Shown: in pieces, positions 17,197-23,994 of the stretch | Layout of the letters: every line of letters begins with the position of its first letter | How positions within the stretch are numbered: position 1 is the first letter of the stretch | Source: a virus | Length of the DNA stretch: 44,948 nt | Reading direction: 5' to 3' (one strand) | Virus record (IMG/VR): IMGVR_UViG_3300037261_000140 | Coordinates: 1-44,948 of that record | Made by a program: the position numbers and the translations under genes | Notes under the pieces: generated by a model | Told to the model about the DNA's origin: nothing | Databases searched by the model: none | The model's input: only the letters and a program-made list of their open reading frames with translations

Positions 17197-18665
17197 TAGT
17201 GGGCTCCTTGATAATTGGTAGTAATTTTCTGTACATATGGGTGTATTTTAATATCTTGTTTATTTTTCATGGCCTTATAGGTTCCACGGATTCCCTGATT
17301 CCAGGAGAAACCGATTTTCTGGGGATCTTGGCCAAAATGTTTTTCAAGTCTTTTTAAATGCGATTGTGCAATGGAATCTTCCAGGCCAGGATTGTCATTC
17401 ATATATTTATGAAGTTCGGGACCATGCAGCATTGTTGCTTTTTCGTATTTTGCTTTTAATTTGGGCTGAAGATGAATGGTCTCTCTAATGACATCGGGAG
17501 TCAAGCCATATTTACCATAAGCCGATTCGCCAGAAGCTAAAGGTGCATGGTTAGTATTTTTTCCACTGCTGCTTTCGACAGATGCAATGCTTCTAAGCAT
17601 GCGACCAGAGTCATAAGCAGAAGCCGCTACCGGGGCCTTCATTTCCATAGCTTTTGGAGCAGTAGGCTGACTAATCATAGAAGAGGCCGCAATCATAGCG
17701 CCGGCAGCTTTTGTCTTGAAGCTCTTGGCTAAATCAAGATCTTCAAATTCATAAATCGTATTTCCGGCGCCCTTTTCGACACTAAGGTTTTCAAAGTACA
17801 CATCTTCGGGAGCCAAACCTTCTTTATTGATTTGGTCATATAGGGGCTTATCGATGGTCACATGCATGAAATAAGTATCGTATTGAACACCATCCATTTC
17901 ATCATAGAATTTTTTGTAAGAAGGAGGACAACCATCAACCATGAGCATGAAGTATTCAGTATCGCTGGCCTTAGAATAGTGAATTTTTGTGTGAAATTTT
18001 AATTTCTTAGGATCGGGCCGACAAATTTCGAGTTCATGAACTTTCTTTTTGATTTCATCAAGATCCATCTTCTGCTTTGCGTCAAAAACCTTCAAGGACA
18101 TATGAAGTGGAATATCGGGCGTAAGCATGGCGCGTCCTTTAATGTTCACTTTAAAAAGAACATCTCCTCCTATCATCGCTTTTTTGCGATAATCATTGGC
18201 GACACCAGTGCCGATCTTTTCTTTCTTATCAAGCATGGAATTATTTATAGTCTCTTGAGGAGGAATCTGAACGCCAGTCTGTCCATAACCTTCAGCGCCA
18301 TAATTGGCACGAATATCATGATCGCCGATTTCAATAGCCAAAGCCTTGATGCCGTATCTGGACATTTCCATAGTCCATTTCTCGACTTCTTCTTTGGGGC
18401 ATGTAATATAAGCCGCATCGGTCGCACTGCGATTTTCTTCGAGTACAACGTGATCTGGATACTTCATGAACATAAGTTCAATGGCACCAGGAGGACTGGA
18501 AGCTTGATCGAAAATGATTTTTGAATCTGATGGAATGGCCAACATAGGCGAGTGAATGCCCTGTTCCGATTTACCAATAGGACGGTCCAGATCATTGACT
18601 TTTATAAGTGAGCCAAGTTCTTGGATAACATCTTCTAATGTTCGTCTCATGTGTTTATGCCGCAT
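17196..18665 (-). CDS. 2H phosphoesterase-like domain fused to lytic transglycosylase domain
   Basis: 489 aa. The middle region has two H-x-(S/T) motifs 80 residues apart, LHMSLKVF (H188, S190) and FMHVTID (H268, T270), each at a strand end, the hallmark of 2H phosphoesterases such as LigT and the anti-CBASS protein Acb1, which hydrolyse 2',5'- or cyclic phosphodiester bonds. The C-terminal region (about 350-475) looks like a soluble lytic transglycosylase: IASVESSSG (catalytic Glu about 364), SAYGKYGLTPDVI, and a late FSWNQGIRGTYKAM helix. This domain would cut peptidoglycan during entry or lysis. The N terminus (1-160) is less clear but has GKSEQG near residue 31. ATG 18665 was chosen because a weak GGAAGTGG site precedes it; an internal ATG at 18650 is possible. 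It overlaps the upstream gene by 11 bases. The fusion is unusual. Confidence 0.65.
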   Translation of the reverse strand: MRHKHMRRTLEDVIQELGSLIKVNDLDRPIGKSEQGIHSPMLAIPSDSKIIFDQASSPPGAIELMFMKYPDHVVLEENRSATDAAYITCPKEEVEKWTMEMSRYGIKALAIEIGDHDIRANYGAEGYGQTGVQIPPQETINNSMLDKKEKIGTGVANDYRKKAMIGGDVLFKVNIKGRAMLTPDIPLHMSLKVFDAKQKMDLDEIKKKVHELEICRPDPKKLKFHTKIHYSKASDTEYFMLMVDGCPPSYKKFYDEMDGVQYDTYFMHVTIDKPLYDQINKEGLAPEDVYFENLSVEKGAGNTIYEFEDLDLAKSFKTKAAGAMIAASSMISQPTAPKAMEMKAPVAASAYDSGRMLRSIASVESSSGKNTNHAPLASGESAYGKYGLTPDVIRETIHLQPKLKAKYEKATMLHGPELHKYMNDNPGLEDSIAQSHLKRLEKHFGQDPQKIGFSWNQGIRGTYKAMKNKQDIKIHPYVQKITTNYQGAH

Positions 18666-19836
18666 GGTGCCACTTCCCGTTGATTATTTCGTCGGGCAAT
18701 AACCCAGCTTTTTGTTCAGCGTAGACAGTCTTATGGGGATTTTTTCGATTACTCTCGCCATGTTTTCCAAAATTGACTGTATTATTTTGGCCCATGGTTT
18801 CACTGGCCAAAGCTTTTTGAGCTTCGGGAGAGTACATCGGTTTATGAGTTAAAAACGCAGAATGCTCACCTTTTGGTCCAAAGGAATGTCCTTCTTTTGC
18901 GTGACCAAAATAGTCATGGACGACTCGGAATACGTCATTTGCGAGCATAGGTTTACCATCATGGCTTTCGCCAGTAGTAACCAATAAAGGATGGTCTGTA
19001 GGAGCACTTCCTTCGGAGCCGTACCCTTCTTCTGTTGGGTAATACCATAAATGGTTATTTTTATGGATATCATTAATAACGTCTTTTGAATTTTTGTATG
19101 GATTTTCCTGGCCCGGTTTCATCTTGGAAATTTTAAGGCCGCTTTTTTTGATATGTTGAAATTGCTCAAGAGTTTCTTTGATTAAAGCACCGTAGGCAGC
19201 TTTAACTTTGGGATCATTTGGTTTGTGTTCCATTTGTTCATAGGCCGATGCAATCTGGGCTCCGTGGGCTGGATTAACAGTCACGGGATTTGAAGGAGCT
19301 AATTTTAAACCCTTGGATTGAGCATATCCCTCGGCGACCTGTTTCACCTTGTTATTTTCTGGAATTCCGCCTCCGGCGCTACCGGCTTGATTGAAATTGT
19401 GTGTAAAGTGATGAGATCCACCGGGCAACGTGGTAAAATTGTCTTTTGGGGCTTGATTGTGCCAAGTCGTGCCTTCTCCAAGAATTTTCTTGCCAGCTTC
19501 GGGTCCATGATGAATACGCATTTCATGTTTTTTCCCAGTAGAAAATATGGAGCTATCCTGGCCAAGTCTAGCGGCCAATCCATGAAGGTGTTCAGCGTGT
19601 TCTGGTTTTACTCCATAGACAGCAATGCTTTTTTCTTTTTTACCATCATAGCTACCTTGGGTTTCATGAGCATCGTATCCGGCGCCCTTAAGGTGAGCAA
19701 GAACCGTAGGATGATCCATTTTCAGTTCATTCTTCTCGGGATGTTTTGGATTTTCAGCGGACATAAGGAAATGCGGCTCAGAAATTTTCTGCTTATGATC
19801 TTTTAGCGCATTTGAGATGCCGGTTTGGATACCCAT
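18655..19836 (-). CDS. polyvalent-type protein: DUF3293-like plus metal-binding-looking domain
   Basis: 393 aa. Residues about 18-115 (HFLMSAENPKHPEKNE, HLKGAGYDAHETQGSYDGKKEKSIAVYG, LAARLGQDSSIF) resemble DUF3293, which has a NP...N...L...G pattern ending in FGQ-(A/S)-(V/I). Residues about 180-380 carry a second conserved-looking block: FRVVHDYFGHAKEG (H307, H312), GFGPKGEHSAF-like text, and ALASETMGQNNTVNFG (E346, Q350, N351). The clustered His and Glu suggest a metal site, but the reaction is unknown. Proteins of this build occur among polyvalent proteins of phages and plasmids, thought to be delivered into the host with DNA. The gene lies in the late operon, 9 bases after the neck gene. 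Function inferred only. Confidence 0.5.
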   Translation of the reverse strand: MGIQTGISNALKDHKQKISEPHFLMSAENPKHPEKNELKMDHPTVLAHLKGAGYDAHETQGSYDGKKEKSIAVYGVKPEHAEHLHGLAARLGQDSSIFSTGKKHEMRIHHGPEAGKKILGEGTTWHNQAPKDNFTTLPGGSHHFTHNFNQAGSAGGGIPENNKVKQVAEGYAQSKGLKLAPSNPVTVNPAHGAQIASAYEQMEHKPNDPKVKAAYGALIKETLEQFQHIKKSGLKISKMKPGQENPYKNSKDVINDIHKNNHLWYYPTEEGYGSEGSAPTDHPLLVTTGESHDGKPMLANDVFRVVHDYFGHAKEGHSFGPKGEHSAFLTHKPMYSPEAQKALASETMGQNNTVNFGKHGESNRKNPHKTVYAEQKAGLLPDEIINGKWHHAA

Positions 19837-19845
19837 TCTACACCT

Positions 19846-20784
19846 TTAAATGTTGTCCACGAAGTATTTGGAACTGAATATACCACGGATTTTTCTAACT
19901 AGCTCATCTCTTTGTCTTTGAAGTTCTTCCATCCGAAGTTGATAGATTCTAGGACCGGGACCGCTAGAAGACTGAGAAATGCCATCCTGTGATAAGCTCT
20001 GAGAAGTATGGAGGAATAGTACCGCGACCATGCTCAAAATTTTCATGGCAGCAATGACGCCAATCAGTTCATTAACGATAACGGGAACTTTACCTTCGGT
20101 GTTTGAAAGGCCGGCGGTATACCTAATTTGCCAATAAGCTGGAACCCAGTTTAGCCCGTCAATAACGGTCAAAAATGCGATCCCGGCGTTTCCCACGGCG
20201 CCCGACACGGAGTTTACCCCGTAGGCAGCCAATAAAGGGATTACGTTGATCAGGTTTTTACTGAAATTGGCCGCTTCGATCCAAAGGGGTGGAATTTCAA
20301 AAATAGTGACATTATCTGACGAAACAATCGCAAGCTGTTCAAGACTGACGATTGGACCGTGTTCCGCCCGGAGATGGATGAAAGATCGGTAAAGGCTGTA
20401 ATCAAAAGGTAGCTTTTCTTTAAAAGCCTCTCTCGTGATGGTTCGGCCTAAAAGCATCTCAGCGTCGTTCATAGCCAACATGATTTGGTCTTTAAACTCA
20501 TCTGGAGTGAAGAAATCGCCTGTGGGGAACCGGAGGGGAATACCCTTCAAGAACCTCGAAACAAGCTGATCTGGGGTCAATAGGGCCTCTGCACGCCTAA
20601 GTAAACCGGAGGTCCTAGTGGCGTGAACCGGGTACATAGCAGTGCTATAGGTCTTGCCGCGCTCGCGCTTTAAACGCCAGCCGTCGCCTTGGTGTTCGGG
20701 ATTTTCGCAATTGCGACCATCACAGTTTTGATCGTCACAATTGGGGCCACGCCCATTGAAATTATCGTCGTCTGGTAAACTCAT
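19846..20784 (-). CDS. putative head-tail connector/neck protein
   Basis: 312 aa. The N terminus is Cys/Asp/Asn-rich (DDQNCDGRNCENPEHQGDGW) and may bind a metal or be disordered. The next part (LLTPDQLVSRFLKGIPLRFPTGDFFTPDEFKDQIMLAMNDAEMLLGRTI) resembles adaptor proteins, with helices that dock on the portal. Then come beta strands (GPIVSLEQLAIVSSDNVTIFEIPPLWIEA), a hydrophobic region (IPLLAAYGVNSVSGAVGNAGIAFLTVIDGL) and a C-terminal coiled coil (MEELQRQRDELVRKIRGIF). Its place just after the 160-aa beta protein and before tail genes fits a neck role. There is no true transmembrane helix. Family not recognised. Confidence 0.5.
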   Translation of the reverse strand: MSLPDDDNFNGRGPNCDDQNCDGRNCENPEHQGDGWRLKRERGKTYSTAMYPVHATRTSGLLRRAEALLTPDQLVSRFLKGIPLRFPTGDFFTPDEFKDQIMLAMNDAEMLLGRTITREAFKEKLPFDYSLYRSFIHLRAEHGPIVSLEQLAIVSSDNVTIFEIPPLWIEAANFSKNLINVIPLLAAYGVNSVSGAVGNAGIAFLTVIDGLNWVPAYWQIRYTAGLSNTEGKVPVIVNELIGVIAAMKILSMVAVLFLHTSQSLSQDGISQSSSGPGPRIYQLRMEELQRQRDELVRKIRGIFSSKYFVDNI

Positions 20785-20793
20785 TTTTGCTCC

Positions 20794-21276
20794 TTAGCAG
20801 GACCCTTCATCTTGCGGGTATTCTACGGAGATCATGTTTAAAACACTGAATCTCCTGATGTTTTGTCCCTCGATAACTTGGAACTGGACATTTCCGCTAA
20901 ATGGTTGTAAATCTGGAGGGATGGTTAGCTGCCAAATGGAAGAATCGCTTGGGTCAGCTTGAGTAGCGACAAGGCATACTTGCTTTCGCTCGTTACTAGA
21001 TGGAAAGGTCACTTTAACCGCATATGGTTGATTTGACACACCAATTCCAACCAAATAGCGAAGGCCGGCGATCTGGCCCAGGCCGGCAGGAACATTATAA
21101 GGACCGCCGATTAAGCCTAAAGTCGAACCGGAAATATTGGCCAAGGAAGATTGATCTAGGTCAACTATTTGAAAATACAGCGTATTTGGATCACCCTGTC
21201 GGACGGTCCATTGATTGCCGTAACTGAACATGTTAACATCGCACCATGTAGCGAGGACTCTTGCGGATAATCTCAT
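20794..21276 (-). CDS. small beta-rich neck/virion protein (160 aa)
   Basis: Strand-rich protein with the opening MFSYGNQWTVRQGDPNTLYFQIVDLD after a 15-residue N-terminal leader. The WTVRQGD...LYFQIVDLD phrase is a beta-sandwich-like start seen in phage structural proteins that take part in head completion. A later part has SGNVQFQVIEGQNIRRFSVLN. An internal ATG (residue 16) could be the real start, but the first ATG follows an AATCTT box and GGAG site. It precedes the neck gene at 20784 with a short gap. Confidence 0.5.
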   Translation of the reverse strand: MRLSARVLATWCDVNMFSYGNQWTVRQGDPNTLYFQIVDLDQSSLANISGSTLGLIGGPYNVPAGLGQIAGLRYLVGIGVSNQPYAVKVTFPSSNERKQVCLVATQADPSDSSIWQLTIPPDLQPFSGNVQFQVIEGQNIRRFSVLNMISVEYPQDEGSC

Positions 21277-21308
21277 TGATTTTTACTCCATTTCGAGGTA
21301 TATCTTTG

Positions 21309-21320
21309 ACTTAAGATTGT
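21309..21320 (-). promoter_or_regulatory. AATCTT box before the neck operon
   Basis: Minus strand reads ACAATCTTAAGT, ending 32 bases before the ATG at 21276, in the gap between this leftward operon and the rightward dNMP kinase gene. It would start the long late unit running from 21276 towards the cyclase and tail genes. Confidence 0.45.
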
Positions 21321-21387
21321 TACAAAGTCTTTTGGATGAACAGAATAGGCTGTTTTTCCGAACACTTACACACATTTAGGAGAGAAA

Positions 21388-22005
21388 ATGAAGGTATTAG
21401 CGATTTCTGGTTGGAAGGGCTCCGGGAAAGACACAATTGCGGCGTATTTGATCGAAAAATACGGCTTTGTTAGGACAGCTTTTGCTGATCCGCTCAAAGA
21501 CATGACCGCTGCTGAATACGGCGTCGAACGCTCCTGGATGGATGATCCAAAATACAAAGAAGCTCCTCTTTTACATCTCCCGGTTAATCCCCAAGATGGA
21601 TTTAGCCGAATGCTCACCGATTTCATGGTCAAAGAATTCAAAAGTCCTTCACTTGAAGAAAAACAAGTTTACTGGACTCCTCGTGCTCTTTGCATTTTGA
21701 AGGGTTCGACCAATCGCTCAGTTGATTCAAGTTTTTGGGTTAAACGAGCTATTTCTGTGATTAAATCGGGAGAGAAATCCTTAAATGTAATCACCGATCT
21801 TCGCTACAACTCCGAAGCCAAACAATTGAAGGAAGCTTTTGGTAGTGATGTTGTTTTCTTGAGAATAAAACGATTTGACAAATCTCCAAGCAGCGATCCT
21901 TCCGAGAGAGATTTGGATAATTTTGAATTTGATCTCTACGTCGATAACACTGGTTCCTTAGATAAAGCCTATGGGCAGGTCGATGGAATAGTCAGTGGTC
22001 TTTAA
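21388..22005 (+). CDS. deoxynucleoside monophosphate kinase (T4 gp1-like)
   Basis: 205 aa with a P-loop at residues 8-16 (GWKGSGKDT) after strand VLAIS, and FADPLKDM soon after, the usual start of phage dNMP kinases that phosphorylate dNMPs to dNDPs for phage DNA synthesis. RALCILKGSTNR, FWVKRAISVI, VITDLRYNSEAKQLKEA and VVFLRIKR fit the family's core. ATG 21388 has a strong TAGGAGAG site. It is a single plus-strand gene between two leftward late units, so it probably has its own expression timing. No clear sigma70 promoter was found in front of it. The dUMP/dTMP/dGMP substrate range is known for T4 gp1 only; here it is inferred. Confidence 0.8.
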   Translation: MKVLAISGWKGSGKDTIAAYLIEKYGFVRTAFADPLKDMTAAEYGVERSWMDDPKYKEAPLLHLPVNPQDGFSRMLTDFMVKEFKSPSLEEKQVYWTPRALCILKGSTNRSVDSSFWVKRAISVIKSGEKSLNVITDLRYNSEAKQLKEAFGSDVVFLRIKRFDKSPSSDPSERDLDNFEFDLYVDNTGSLDKAYGQVDGIVSGL

Positions 22006-22013
22006 ATAAAAAA

Positions 22014-22038
22014 GGGCCTAGAGCGAAACTCTAGGCCC
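22014..22038 (-). terminator. intrinsic terminator for the leftward capsid-side unit
   Basis: A 10-bp GC-rich stem (GGGCCTAGAG with CTCTAGGCCC) with a 5-base loop; on the minus strand it is followed by TTTTTTATTTA. It ends transcription from the 22091-22498 gene before it can run into the oppositely oriented dNMP kinase, whose stop is 9 bases away. Confidence 0.85.
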
Positions 22039-22090
22039 AAACGGGAGAAGGTATAGACGGCTGACGAAGGCCGTCGTCGGGAGGAACTAA

Positions 22091-22498
22091 TTAGGAAACT
22101 GGAACCCAGGCAGTACCGTGCCAAAGTTGAGCATGGGAAACTCCGGGGGCTACCGATACTCCGCCAACGGTGAAGGCTGTCGAGCCAACATTAACCATGT
22201 GGGCGGTTCTTACGATTGCCGGATTGGAAGGGGTAGGCAGGCTAAGGGTTTGGCCAGCGGTTGTCTGGTTAACCAAAAAAGCCGCTGCGCTATCAACCGT
22301 TGCAGGAGCAGTACCGATTGGTCCACCACTGGTAAGGTTAGCGACAGGCTGAGCAGGCGATCCGAGACCGGGCTGAGCAGTAGCCAATTGTAAAAGATGA
22401 GAACCTAAACCGATATCTCCGCTCGCAGGAGCAGCGGAATAAATCGCATCTAGGGCAGGTGCCATGATTTGAGCATCTTGAAAAAAACTATTAGGCAT
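22091..22498 (-). CDS. short fibre/decoration-like virion protein (135 aa)
   Basis: The N-terminal part (MAPALDAIYSAAPASGDIGLGSHLLQLATAQ) resembles that of the 175-aa fibre-like protein (GHIGLGDLLIEM). The C-terminal half is beta-rich (FLVNQTTAGQTLSLPTPSN, HMVNVGSTAFTVGGVSVAPGVSHAQLWHGTAWVPVS); a closing phrase of this kind (hydrophobic strand, W-x-G-x-x-W) is common at the C termini of head fibres and decoration proteins. It lies after the DUF3494 gene and before a strong terminator, at the end of the capsid gene group, so head surface attachment is likely but not proven. Confidence 0.55.
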   Translation of the reverse strand: MPNSFFQDAQIMAPALDAIYSAAPASGDIGLGSHLLQLATAQPGLGSPAQPVANLTSGGPIGTAPATVDSAAAFLVNQTTAGQTLSLPTPSNPAIVRTAHMVNVGSTAFTVGGVSVAPGVSHAQLWHGTAWVPVS

Positions 22499-22544
22499 AT
22501 AAACTCCTTCGTTTATTGTAAAGACAGAAAAATTCTATCTAAAA

Positions 22545-23513
22545 TTATGCTTCGGTGATACCACTGATTAATGTAATTGCGGTCTGAGCATATAGAGCAC
22601 CATGAACCGTAGTAGTAGCTTGAGTTGCAATTGAAGTTGCAGCCAAGATAACGCCTCTAAATGTTGAAGCTGTTTTCAAAGTTACTGCGCCGGTAATGGC
22701 CCAGAAAACATTTTGCGGCAAAATTCCACCAGTTAAATTTACTGCGATTCCAGCTTCTAAATTAAGAGTTCCAGAAATCTGCATAACGATTGAATCTAAT
22801 GGTCCGCCATGAATTGTGATGGGGCCAGTGATATCAACAGGGGTAGACCATTTGTAAATTCCAGGAACAAGCGTTTGGCCGTTAAGAGTTCCGCCGCCTA
22901 ATCCAACGACTGGGGCCGGGACAACTAACCCTTGAGCAAAAGTGTATGCCGCTTGCATGTCAGTGATTGCCTGGGTCAAATTAGCGGGAGTCGGGGCTGC
23001 GTTGTCAGGAGAATCTACGTTTCCAGAAACTTCAGCAGCACTACCATGGGCTCCACCGAGGTTCGGAGTATAAGTAAATCCAGTGATTGCGGTATGTGAA
23101 ATTGGACTTACTGCGATATTTCCCGTAACTGTGGCACCAGAGGCATTACTGATTCCTGCTTCTGATAAAATTCGATAGTTTCCAGCAGTGAGTAAAGGAA
23201 CAATGCCAGGGCCGTGAGCAGAATTGATTGCGCAATAGGCTCCAATGTTGTTCACGATATCCATTGCATATGGTTTGCTTGCAAACCCATCGACCATTAC
23301 GGCGATGTCATGCGGAGTAAGAAGTTTTTGACAAAGGATAGCTGCCTGAATGTTTAAGGCAACTTGTTTATCGCCCATTGCATCGATCAGTCTCGCCATG
23401 GTATTTTTGGAAAGAACAGATCCGTTTTGAACTGCAAGTGCGAATTCTTTACCGGCAGGTTTGCTTGCCAGGGCGTCTATAATATCCAAAACTGTGTCAT
23501 TCATTAGGGTCAT
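22545..23513 (-). CDS. virion-type protein with C-terminal DUF3494 ice-binding-like domain
   Basis: 322 aa. Residues about 1-100 form a helical phage-specific N-terminal domain (DIIDALASKPAGKEFALAVQNG; note the repeated phrase ASKP at 16 and 78). Residues about 103-322 match DUF3494, the bacterial and fungal ice-binding beta-solenoid: LLTAGNYRILSEAGISN, VTGNIAVSP, AITGF, an alpha-helix phrase (LTQAITDMQAAYTFA), LGGGTLNGQTLVPGIYKWST, VNLTGGILPQNVFWAITGAVTL, ASTFRGVILAATSIA and ALYAQTAITLISG. The order is canonical and near full length. No signal peptide is present. It follows the capsid and zinc-ribbon genes and has its own AATCTT box, so it is probably a late virion protein, for example a head fibre. 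Ice binding is only one possible role; DUF3494 proteins also act as adhesins. Confidence 0.85.
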   Translation of the reverse strand: MTLMNDTVLDIIDALASKPAGKEFALAVQNGSVLSKNTMARLIDAMGDKQVALNIQAAILCQKLLTPHDIAVMVDGFASKPYAMDIVNNIGAYCAINSAHGPGIVPLLTAGNYRILSEAGISNASGATVTGNIAVSPISHTAITGFTYTPNLGGAHGSAAEVSGNVDSPDNAAPTPANLTQAITDMQAAYTFAQGLVVPAPVVGLGGGTLNGQTLVPGIYKWSTPVDITGPITIHGGPLDSIVMQISGTLNLEAGIAVNLTGGILPQNVFWAITGAVTLKTASTFRGVILAATSIATQATTTVHGALYAQTAITLISGITEA

Positions 23514-23563
23514 AAAAGCTCCTTAAATTACGACGCACTTATGCATGCGCCGGGGTGCGTGTC

Positions 23564-23575
23564 AATAAAGATTAA
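23564..23575 (-). promoter_or_regulatory. AATCTT box before the DUF3494 gene
   Basis: Minus strand reads TTAATCTTTATT, 50 bases before the ATG at 23513; AAGGAG precedes the ATG as ribosome site. It lies just after the stop of the zinc-ribbon gene. Confidence 0.45.
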
Positions 23576-23586
23576 CGCTCTAGGTC

Positions 23587-23868
23587 TCAGTCGGATTTTT
23601 TGATAATAGAAGTGAGGGTACAGCCGTCTGGGCAATCACCCTTCTTATAGGCTCTAAAGTTCTTATAATGGTTTTTACACCAGCAATACTCGTATCTGGC
23701 CATGGTCGGAGTACCAGATTGGTATAGTTCTCGATCTTTATCCGATAAACTAGCCAAGAATGCGATACTACTGGCTAATTCCTCTTCTGCCCATGCGCGT
23801 GATACTGCAACGGCGACGTTGCCGCATTTTTTACAGGTAACTTGTTTGAAACCGCCTGGAAATGCCAT
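23587..23868 (-). CDS. small zinc-ribbon protein (93 aa)
   Basis: Two cysteine pairs at the N terminus and centre (CKKCG at 12-16; YCWCKNHYK about 61-69) and CPDGC near residue 79 could bind one or two zinc ions. The middle is helical (SRAWAEEELASSIAFLASLSDKDRELY). A minus-strand TGATATAAA sequence places a predicted transcription start one base before the ATG at 23868, and no ribosome site is visible, so the mRNA may be leaderless. Between the capsid terminator and the DUF3494 gene it forms its own unit. Function unknown; a regulatory or nucleic-acid-binding role is possible. Confidence 0.6.
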   Translation of the reverse strand: MAFPGGFKQVTCKKCGNVAVAVSRAWAEEELASSIAFLASLSDKDRELYQSGTPTMARYEYCWCKNHYKNFRAYKKGDCPDGCTLTSIIKKSD

Positions 23869-23875
23869 ACAATTA

Positions 23876-23884
23876 TTTATATCA
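23876..23884 (-). promoter_or_regulatory. extended -10 promoter (TGATATAAA) before zinc-ribbon gene
   Basis: The minus-strand TGA-TATAAA is an extended -10 element. Counting seven bases on places the start at about 23869, next to the ATG at 23868. The same spacing is seen before the helicase gene and the 33141 RNA. Confidence 0.5.
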
Positions 23885-23901
23885 GATCTCTACAATTAAT
23901 T

Positions 23902-23938
23902 ATAGAAAAGAAAAAGGCCACGTCTTACGACGCAGCCT
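23902..23938 (-). terminator. intrinsic terminator after the major capsid gene
   Basis: A 10-bp stem (23915-23924 with 23929-23938; two G-U pairs) with a GTAA tetraloop, followed on the minus strand by TTTTTCTTTTCT. A second small hairpin (GCCTGG/CCAGGC, 23953-23972) lies between it and the capsid stop codon. Confidence 0.8.
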
Positions 23939-23994
23939 CTTCCTTCTTCGCCGCCTGGTCTTAAGCCCAGGCAGCTAAAATATTAGGTTACTTC

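Noticed and set aside
22040-22085. Second hairpin (GACGGC..GCCGTC) after the fibre-like gene
   Set aside because: Real but short, with no T tract; treated as part of the spacer next to the main terminator.
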